Shown here: in pieces, positions 11,885 through 20,300 of the stretch
How positions within the stretch are numbered: the first letter of the stretch is position 1
Layout of the letters: every line of letters starts with the position of its first letter
Source of the DNA: Nanobdellota archaeon
GTDB lineage: Archaea > Nanobdellota > Nanobdellia > Pacearchaeales > GW2011-AR1
DNA length: 20,429 nt
Direction: 5' to 3'
Assembly: GCA_022563455.1 (NCBI GenBank)
Contig: JADFNI010000015.1
Coordinates: 1-20,429 of the forward strand
The notes under the pieces: generated by a model
Database searches by the model: none
The model's input: the letters and a program-made list of their open reading frames with translations, nothing else
Told to the model about the DNA's origin: nothing
Position numbers and translations under genes: made by a program

Positions 11885-12807
11885 TCTACTATCGCTGAAA
11901 TTTTCTCGTTGAATAACTTCGATGCCTCCATTGTATAATTGTTGATATTTTTTCCAAAATAATTTGGGTTTGCTTCTTGAATTTTACCAATAAAATAATA
12001 ACCAATAGCTAAGAATTCTCCAAAATTGATATTTTTTGGAATCTTTAGTTCGTATCTATTTTTCTTCAATCCATAAACATAATTTTTAAACCCCATGCTA
12101 ACGAAAAGTTCGTCTTTTGAATTAACGACTGTCTTTGCATGTTTAATCTCTTCAACGGTGAATACTTTGCCCATAATTTTCGGGCCGAATAATTCGTCAA
12201 ATTTTGTTTCAAACATTTCTTTTACTGCATCAAATTTAGTAGGAATAATAAAATAAAATGAGGAATATTTCGGGAGATTTTTTGGGAGATTTTTATCTAC
12301 TTTTTTTACATTTCTATAAATTTTAGGAATTGATTCCTTTGTGTATCCAATAATTATTGAAATATACGTAGAGGTATTATATGTGTATGGTTCTTTCATT
12401 CTTGGAAAAAAATATGTTTTGTCTACAAACTTTTGTGCTTTTGCATCCAAGTTATTAGTTATTAGTGAGGTTTTAATTCTTTTTTTCTTTAGAACTTTTG
12501 CTATACCTGGTGCATGTTTTCCACCGCTTGCAGAAATTAGAAAGGCGTGATCAAATGAAGCTACTGTTAATTCTTCTATATAGGTACTCTCAGTTCTAAA
12601 AGTTGCATCATATTTTGAAAAAATCATTTTTCCAACGACTAGTGCATTTCCACTTCCAACGACTAGTATTCTATCCTTTTTTCTAACACTAATTTTTGGA
12701 AGGGGTATTGAAGACAAAAATTCAAGAGCGCCTAGTACACAAATGCTAAGACTAGGAATATTATTAATATTAAAATTTTGCATCACTTCGTAGTTTTTAT
12801 TATCCAT
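11881..12807 (-). CDS. SIS-domain sugar-phosphate protein (double SIS, ~PGI/GlmS-like)
   Basis: 308 residues with two SIS halves. The first half has ILVVGSGNALVVGKM (glycine-rich loop, ~48-60), then FLISASGGKHAPGIAKVL (~90-108) and TSLITNN. The second half has the motif FTVEEIKHAKTVV, reminiscent of the 'EEFKHGP' stretch of GlmS/AgaS-type proteins. SIS proteins isomerise or deaminate sugar phosphates. As first gene of the pentose-phosphate operon it could be a glucose-6-phosphate isomerase of the ~300-residue PGI/PMI type feeding the SDR-gnd branch. I could not, however, confirm the PGI catalytic residues. GGAAGTGAT (minus, 12811-12819) before ATG 12807 is a good ribosome binding site, and a TATA box (TTAAATAC, 12845-12852) lies further upstream. 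Confidence 0.72.
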   Translation of the reverse strand: MDNKNYEVMQNFNINNIPSLSICVLGALEFLSSIPLPKISVRKKDRILVVGSGNALVVGKMIFSKYDATFRTESTYIEELTVASFDHAFLISASGGKHAPGIAKVLKKKRIKTSLITNNLDAKAQKFVDKTYFFPRMKEPYTYNTSTYISIIIGYTKESIPKIYRNVKKVDKNLPKNLPKYSSFYFIIPTKFDAVKEMFETKFDELFGPKIMGKVFTVEEIKHAKTVVNSKDELFVSMGFKNYVYGLKKNRYELKIPKNINFGEFLAIGYYFIGKIQEANPNYFGKNINNYTMEASKLFNEKISAIVE

Positions 12808-12810
12808 TTT

Positions 12811-12852
12811 ATCACTTCCTTATATCAAATGGATACCAAAATTAGTATTTAA
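12811..12852 (-). promoter_or_regulatory. Promoter and ribosome binding site of the pentose-phosphate operon
   Basis: On the minus strand TTAAATAC (12845-12852) serves as TATA and GGAAGTGAT (12811-12819) as Shine-Dalgarno just before ATG 12807. The predicted leader is short (~15-20 nt), but unlike its neighbours this gene has a site matching the 16S end. Confidence 0.5.
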
Positions 12853-12877
12853 TCGTTTTGTTAAGTGTGCTATATAA

Positions 12878-13687
12878 CTACGTACATACCTCTTTGGCCA
12901 TATTAATGATTTTTTTTAATTCTTTGGGATTAATTCTTGTGGTCCTTAGAAGACTATTTATTTCTGAATTGCTTAAATCTTTTGCTAGAACTATATTTGC
13001 CCTAAATAATTTGTCTAAATTGGATTTACTAATACTCTTAAAGATTGTAATTGGATATAATTTTTTTCCCTCAATCATATCTCTAAGATTTTTAGATTTT
13101 GGATAATTCCAACTGATGACTTTTAGTTTAACACCTTCTGAGTATCTGACTGCATTATTTGTGCAAGCCGTATTTGTAACTAACCATGTGTCATTGAAGG
13201 AATTTTTAGGATTTGATTTTACATCTAGAAATCTTGCATAAGTGTACATAGCAACTTTTGTATTTGTACGGATCCCATGGGAATTATGATACTTGGCCTC
13301 GATCATTGAGGTGAAATTATTTTTTGTGGCAATTATATCAATCTCTTGAATGACAACTTTTCCCCTTAATTTTTTCCCTACCTCTGTTTTATATCCGTAG
13401 TTGTCTAAGATTTTCGCGATATATTTTTCAAAAGTATATCCACTTGGACCAAGAGACATTATTGCATCTTTCAAATTATACTTGTAACGAACAATCGGAC
13501 AGCTCCCAAGAGATTTTAATGTGATTTTCTGAATTTGGCTAGTTTTCATTCCAGTTTTAACTGAGGACTCAACATCTTTAGATATTTTTTTAGCGATGCT
13601 TCTTGAAGCACCAGATCTATAAACTGAATTTTCAATCTTTTTTCTATTAAAAGATACTACCTCTCCGTTCGCTTTAATAATCTTCAT
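12878..13687 (-). CDS. ATP-cone plus PD-(D/E)XK nuclease (Mrr-like)
   Basis: 269 residues. Residues 1-85 form an ATP-cone (KANGEVVSFNRKKIENSV... then YKYNLKDAIMSLGP), the nucleotide-sensing module of ribonucleotide reductases and NrdR. Residues 83-200 form a nuclease fold: FEKYIAKIL with E87, then QEIDIIATKNN with D117, and MIEAKYHN with E130-x-K132, the D...ExK metal site of Mrr/Holliday-resolvase-like enzymes. The C-terminal part (~222-269) is helical with two helix-turn-helix-like hairpins. The combination suggests a DNA nuclease switched by ATP or dATP levels; archaeal homologues of this type exist but their role is not established to me. ATG 13687 is preferred over the in-frame ATG 13708, because the TATA box at ~13709-13718 makes 13687 a leaderless start. 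Confidence 0.78.
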   Translation of the reverse strand: MKIIKANGEVVSFNRKKIENSVYRSGASRSIAKKISKDVESSVKTGMKTSQIQKITLKSLGSCPIVRYKYNLKDAIMSLGPSGYTFEKYIAKILDNYGYKTEVGKKLRGKVVIQEIDIIATKNNFTSMIEAKYHNSHGIRTNTKVAMYTYARFLDVKSNPKNSFNDTWLVTNTACTNNAVRYSEGVKLKVISWNYPKSKNLRDMIEGKKLYPITIFKSISKSNLDKLFRANIVLAKDLSNSEINSLLRTTRINPKELKKIINMAKEVCT

Positions 13688-13708
13688 CTTATTTAACAAA
13701 ATAATCAT

Positions 13709-13747
13709 TATTTTTAATGCTTTTGATAAACATAAGCCTTATAAATA
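13709..13747. promoter_or_regulatory. Divergent promoters of the ATP-cone nuclease and the anchored protein
   Basis: Minus strand ATTAAAAATA (~13709-13718) lies ~26 nt from ATG 13687. Plus strand CTTATAAATA (13738-13747) lies ~24 nt before ATG 13767. Both predict leaderless transcripts. Confidence 0.55.
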
Positions 13748-13766
13748 ATGGAGTTTTTTAACCCTA

Positions 13767-14252
13767 ATGAGGGCGATAATTCCAATAATTATATTGACTG
13801 TTCTTGCAGGTTTTGGTGTGTATTTTTTAATGGGAAACTATTTTTCTGAAGGAGAGGTTATTGGAAATGCAATTCCTGGAAGATATGAGCCATTGAGCGT
13901 TGATCAAAATTCTTTAGTAAGAGAAACTATTTTGAATAGCGAGTTTGTTTCTGACATACCTAAAGATAATCCAATATCATTGAGATTTTATTATTTTGAT
14001 GGAAGTGAAAGAGTTTGGCAAGATGAATTTATTCTAGCAGATGGGCAAATAAAGGAATCGGGAACTCCGCTGATTTATTTGACTATGCATACAAAATATC
14101 TTGAGAATTTAGAGAATGGAGAAGATCTTTGTGATGTTGTGAAGTTATCTAAGAATAATGGGGAGCTTGGCTTTAGTAGTGGTCTTTCTGAAACAAAACT
14201 TGCATGGAAATATAAAAGCATGTTGAAACATAAAGAATGTTTTGGATTATGA
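13767..14252 (+). CDS. Membrane-anchored hypothetical protein
   Basis: 161 residues, not recognised. A single N-terminal hydrophobic segment (4-23, IIPIIILTVLAGFGVYFLMG) with little charge before it suggests an anchor with the rest outside. The outer part is acidic and mixed, with pieces FYYFDGSERVWQDEFILADG and two Cys (DLCDVV and KECFGL near the end) that could pair. The N-terminal '...VIGNAIPGRYEPLSV' resembles linkers after anchors in small-genome archaeal surface proteins, but no function follows. It is leaderless from CTTATAAATA. It precedes the giant surface gene by 108 bp on the same strand, which may point to a shared envelope role. The last bases of the gap hold a TATA box for the giant gene. 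Confidence 0.65.
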   Translation: MRAIIPIIILTVLAGFGVYFLMGNYFSEGEVIGNAIPGRYEPLSVDQNSLVRETILNSEFVSDIPKDNPISLRFYYFDGSERVWQDEFILADGQIKESGTPLIYLTMHTKYLENLENGEDLCDVVKLSKNNGELGFSSGLSETKLAWKYKSMLKHKECFGL

Positions 14253-14328
14253 TTGGTTTACTTAAATGATTATATCATATGTATTTCTTCTGAACTTGCT
14301 AACCTATGAAATGTTCTATAAATGAGTA

Positions 14329-14340
14329 GGTTTTATAACC
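14329..14340 (+). promoter_or_regulatory. TATA box of the giant surface protein gene
   Basis: AGGTTTTATAACC (14328-14340) lies ~26 nt before ATG 14361, so the giant gene should be transcribed leaderless. The bases form a near palindrome (AGGTT/AACCT) around the box. The rest of 14253-14328 holds nothing recognisable. Confidence 0.5.
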
Positions 14341-14360
14341 TTTAATTTCTTAACTCTTGA

Positions 14361-17300
14361 ATGAAAAGAGATCGAAATATTATAGCTATTTTTGTAATCT
14401 TGTTTTCGTTTTTTTTGGTTAATAATTTGGTTGATGCGAAAATTTCTATTTCTGATGATATTAGTTATGTACTTGGAGAAAAAATTAAGGGTAATATTTA
14501 TTTAGAGTTAGATGATAATGATTTTGTTCCTATGGACTCAGAACTTGTTGTTAGTTTAGCGGGACAAGAAAAAAAGCTGAGGCTTTTTGAAGTTTTAGAA
14601 ATTGATTCAGCTGAAGGAAACTTTTATGTTGAAAATTTTAACATTTCAGGTTCAGGACAAGGATATGAAAAACCAAAAGACAAGATAATTTATCCAGAAG
14701 TTTACTTTAAACTTCTTCTAAAAGAGGGTGCTGAAATTCCTTCAAAAGAAAGCGTATCTCCAGAGATTGGTGAAGCGTGTACTCCCTCTATTAGCTGTGG
14801 AGAATGGGGGGACTGTATTAACAGTTATCAAACAAGGCTTTGTATTAGTATGAATAAAGAATGTATAGAATCTAATATCAATGAAGAACGAGAATGTTTT
14901 ATCGAGGAGGAAATTGAAGAAACTGTTGAAGAAGAAATAGTTGATGTTGAAGAGGTTGTTGAAGGGGAAGAGATAGAAGAAGTTGAAGGGGAAGTAGTGG
15001 AGGGGGAAGTTGAAGAAATTGAAACTGAAGAGGTAGAAGAGGAGATCACTGAAGACCCTATTAAAGATCCTATTCCAGAAGAATTACTGGACATAACTTT
15101 TGATTTAGAAGAAAACTCCCTAAATAGTGCAGATAAATTAATCGTTTGGATTAGTTTGCAAAGCTTTGGAAAAAACTACATTCCTGCAAGATTAGTTTAT
15201 ATTATTGAAGATGTGAATAAAATTGAAATATACAGAGAATTTGAAGAAATTAGAATTTATAGCGAGGTATCAATTATTAAAAAATTTGAAGGTTTGTCTC
15301 TTGATTCTGGGGATTATACTCTTATATTTCATGTTGAGTATTCTGGAATAGTTGAAGAATTTAGAAGTAAATTTACCATCAAGACTGGTGTTTTCAATCT
15401 AATAGGCTCTTGGGTAAAAGAATTATTTGGATTAAATTATGTTCCTTTTTTAGAGGTGACTGGAAAGGTTGTGGATGATCTTTCTACAAATGGTCCTGTT
15501 TCTTCTACTGAAACTGAAATAGAAGGCATTGTTTCAAAAGATACTCCATTCACCTATAACTTAGGCAAAAGAAATTCTATAGAAATAATTGATGGAAGTA
15601 TTAGAACTGATTCAATTAATTTATCAGATAATGATATTAATTTAGATATTGAGGGACGAGAAATTATTATCACCACGCAATATTTTGAAGAAAAAGATCT
15701 AGAAGACGAATACTTTCTTAAAATTCCTTTAGAAAAGTTTGATATAATTGCGAAAACGGGCACTCTTGGAGTCAAATTAATTTATCAAGATATTTCTTTA
15801 ATAGAACTTAGCAAGGATATCAAAGGAGAAGAAGTTTCTGAGGTAATTGATGATTCTTTAGAACCTGAAACTAATGAAAGTTTGGATGAGATTAAAGTAG
15901 TTAATGAAACCTCTGATGTTACCTTGGAGGAGGGTGTTGAAGATGTGGTAAGTGTTAATGTAATTCAATATAAGGCTGTCCTAAATAGGCCTGTTAAATG
16001 GATTAGTGAAATTGATGGAGAAAATATAGGAGATATAAAAATTCCTATAGAGGCTAATGATATTAGGGTTGGAACAGAGGATGATGTTCAAAAATTTTTA
16101 GATGAAATTTTGGAATATGAAGACCTTGTTGAGGGTATTGATAGAAAAGATATTCTAGATGAATCTTTAACTGGAATAGTTGATGAAGATATTTGGAATG
16201 ATAAAAATATTGCAGAAAAGATAACATATTCAATCTCTAATTTACCGTCTAGGGTTGGTTTAACTAATGGAGTTGCTTCTGGAGGAGAAGTTGAAGAGCA
16301 TATATCAATTGTAGATAATGATAAGATAATTGAGGTTGATAAGATAGTTGATACTACTGTTTCAAAAAAGGTTTTGATTGAATATTATACTGATGCTCCT
16401 TTAAGTAAGGAAATTATAATTTCTAATTTTAAAAAGAAAATTATTATTTCTGGTCCAGATATTCATTATGATAATATTTTGGCGTACACTGAACTCTCCA
16501 AAGAATCTGAATCCTCTAAGATTAGATTGTATCATTTAATTAGTGGTGGAAGAGAAGAAGTTGAAATTGTAAAATATGATCTAAACGAAAATGGATTGAT
16601 AGATTATATAGAGTGGGTTGTCCCTAGTTTATCTTCTCAAACCTATGAATTGGAAATTGAAATTACTAAAGCTGAGCATCTTGATTCAAATAGGAATCTT
16701 ATCTCAGATATTTATGAAGAAGTTAAGAGTTTAGATGGCGTTTGGAGTGAAGTAATTCCAAGTCAAGATTTTGTCAGAGTGACTTTTGAACAGAATTTGA
16801 CTTCTAGTAATGATATTACTATTTATGCTAGAAAAATTAGTGGAAAGCCAAGTATTGAAGTTTATGAAATTGGGGGAACAGATGTGATTGCCGAGTTTTC
16901 TAGTTTAGTAGATAATGAATATAATAAGGTTCTCTTAAATAATTTGGTTGGAATTCAAGACACTTTTGACTTGAAGATTATTGGAGGTGGTATAGAGTTT
17001 GACCATATTATTGATCCAGCTACGGAGAATTTGTTCGATGATTGTCTTAATCTAGATAAGTGGAATAATCCGAGTGGTGGCTGGGTGATTGCTCAAGGTA
17101 AATGTCGTAACGCAAATACAAAGGGATCAATTGAGAGTTTAATTCTTCTTAATTCCATAGATTTAACTGGAGTAGATTGGGCTGAATTTAGCTTTGACAT
17201 GGATAATGCTGGATTGGAATCTGGTGATTATCTTAGAGTGTATGTAAATAGCAGTATTGAGAGTTGGCAACTTTTACTTGATACAAACTCAAACGCTGCA

Positions 17301-20300
17301 GAATTTCATAGTTTTAATATAGCAAACAGTATCACTATGACTACTGGCTTTCATGTTAGGTTTGAAACTTTGTCTAATGCCAATAATGATAAAATCAGTA
17401 TAGATAATATTAATATTACGAGTTTTGTATCTGATATCCCTGTTTTAGATATGACTATAGTTTTTCCAGAAAATAAAACATATGGATCTATTGCGATTCC
17501 GTTGAATTTTAATGTAACATTGAACGCAAATGGAAGTGTACATTATAGTTTGGATGGAGGTGTTACAAATATTTCTATGACTGGGGATGAGGGTAATGCG
17601 TTTGGAACAGTATTTAATGCGATTAACACTTCAATTTCTGATGGATTTTATACCTTCCAAGCTTATGGAAATGATACAAGTGGGTCAAACAACTATTTTG
17701 AAAGTGTTAGTTTCAGTATAGATGCAACTGCCCCCTCTGTTTCGTTTGTCCCGCCAACATCTAATGGTTCCCAATCTAACAATAACATTTATGTGAACTT
17801 TTCCACAATCTCTAGCAGAAACCATTATTCTTTTGTGAATTTTGATAATGACTTGCTCTTGTGGTTGAGGATGGATGAGGTTAGTGGAAATACTGTAATT
17901 GATTTAAGTGGTGAATCAAATAATGGAGTGATTGTGGGAGATGCGCATCAAATTCAAGATGGGAGATTTGGAGCAGCATTTGATTTCGATGGAATACCGG
18001 ATGGAGACTCAACGGACGCAATAAACCTCTCGGGATTTCAAACGAAATATCCCGGGGTATTCAATGAGAGTTTTACGGCTGTAGCTTGGATTAAGGCGAA
18101 TAAGGTTGCTAAAATGGCTCCGTTTGGAACTAAAGGCATTACTAATTGGCCGGGTTGGCATTTTAGAACTGGAGGTACAAATAGGGTGAAATTTGGGGTA
18201 AATACTGGTTATGATGATGTAAGTGGTACCTCGGCTTCTGTCGAGACTACGGATCCAATTATAGCTAATACATGGATACATATGGTGGGAATTTATGATC
18301 AAACGGTACCGAGTATTTCTCTTTATTTAAATGGAATATTAATAGGGACAAGGACCGCAAACGTATCTTCTACTGGTTATGCAAATGATCAATGGTTAGC
18401 AGTTGCATCACAGGAAGATCCAACAAAAGTATGGGATGGTCAAATTGATGAAGTTATGATTTTCAAGAGGGCTTTAACTTCCTCTGAGGTAGGTTCGTTG
18501 TATGATGCAACTGCTACACAGTATGAGCATAATTTTACTGGTTTAGGTAATAATGGTTCATATACTTTCACAGGTTATGCTGTAGATGTTTTAGGGAACA
18601 AAAATGAGATTGAGAGAACTGTGACTATTTCTGAGGGTGGGGGAGGGCCAGTGGATCCTACATTATCGTTTGTTTTAACTCCTTCGAACTCTGAGGATTA
18701 TTTGATTGTTACAACTGCGACTGGTGGTTCTTGCCCTAGTGAATTAACTTGCAATTTATATAGGGATGGGGTTGCTGTTACGAATGGAGAAACTGTAACT
18801 TTATCTGCTGGGACTTATAATTATGATTATAATACTACTGGAAATGTTAATTATACTAATGGATCTGTAGGTGATATTTTAACTGTTAATCAAATTAGTC
18901 CTGTTGGAAGTTTGACTAATTCGACTTTATGGACGGTTAATTATGGAACTTTGATTACTGTTGGGTTAGTTGAGAGTAATACTGGAGATTCGGATTTAAC
19001 TTATATAATTTATCGTGATGGGATTAGTGTTGGGACTGGGGAGAGTGTTATTCTTTCTGCTGGGACTTATAATTATGTTTTGAATACAAGTGGTGGGACT
19101 AATTATTCTGCTAATTCTGCTATGGACTTTGAGACCTTGGTTGTTAGTCCGATTGCTTCTTCGACTTCTCTTTCTTTTGATGTTTCTAGTCCTCAAGACT
19201 TTGGGGTGGCTATTACTCCTTCTTGTTCTGTTGTTAGTGGGGATGGAAGTGCTGTTTTGACAATGGACGGTTCGGTTATTTCTAGTGGTGTAGCTATTAC
19301 TCCTGGGGCTGGAGATTTGACGTTTAATTGTAGTTTGGGAGCTTCACAGAATTATACTTCTTCAGAAAATGTTTCTGTTTATACAGTTAGTCCAATTTCT
19401 TCAGTTGTTAATTTGACATTGAATTCTACTTCGGAAGATATTATAATCTTTCAAGGAGATTCGATTAATCTTGGATGTTCTGTTGTTACTGGAGATTCTT
19501 TGGCTACTGTTGAACTTTATCGAGAAGGTTGGTTGATTGATTCTGGGGTTTCTTCAGTTATTAATCTAACAACCTTTAATATTGTTCAAGTTGAGAATAT
19601 TACTTGTAGTTATGTTGACTCTGGGAATTATACAACTAGTTTTGAGACTTTCTTTGTTAATGTGACTCCTGTTCCGGATACTACGCCTCCGTTCTTTACG
19701 ACTATTCCATTGGATGCGAATATTAATTATGGGGAAGTTTTGAGTGTTGACTTTGATGCAACTGATAACGTTTTGTTTGATTCGTTTTTGATTAATTGGA
19801 GTGATACATTTTCGATTAATTCTGCTGGATTATTGGTTAATGTTAGTCCATTATCTGGGGGAAGTTATTCGATTAATGTTTCGATTAATGATTCTTCGGG
19901 GAATGTTAATTGGACTATTTATTCTGTTGTTGTTAATCCTATTTCTCCGGGATTAAGTTTTGCTTTGACTCCAACGAATTCTGAAGATTATTTGATTGTT
20001 ACAACTGCGACTGGAAGTGGTTGTCCTTCTCAGTTAAGTTGTGATTTGTATCGTGATGGATCTATTGTTACGAATGGAGAGAGTGTTACACTTTCAGCTG
20101 GGACTTATAATTATGTTTATAATACGACTGGAAATGTTAATTATACTAGTGGTTTTGCAAATGATACGTTAACTGTGAATCCTGTTAGTCCTGTTGGGCA
20201 ATTGACTAATTCTACTTTATGGACTGTTAATTATGGAAATTTGATTACTGTTGGCCTCTCTGAAAGTAACTCTGGGGATTCTGATGTTGTTTATACAGTT

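Noticed and set aside
14260..14284. ACTTAAAT and ATATCATATGTAT shared with the TA promoter (314-345)
   Set aside because: In DNA this AT-rich, 13-base matches across 20 kb are expected by chance, and spacing differs between the two sites.
14828..15094. Ser/Thr-rich frame antisense to the giant gene
   Set aside because: It is the complement of the Glu/Val-rich stretch of the surface protein (GAA read as TTC/TCT); no promoter or ribosome site.
18009..19196. Antisense frames in the LamG and Ig-like parts
   Set aside because: Shadow frames of the giant gene with biased composition; the sense frame is open throughout.
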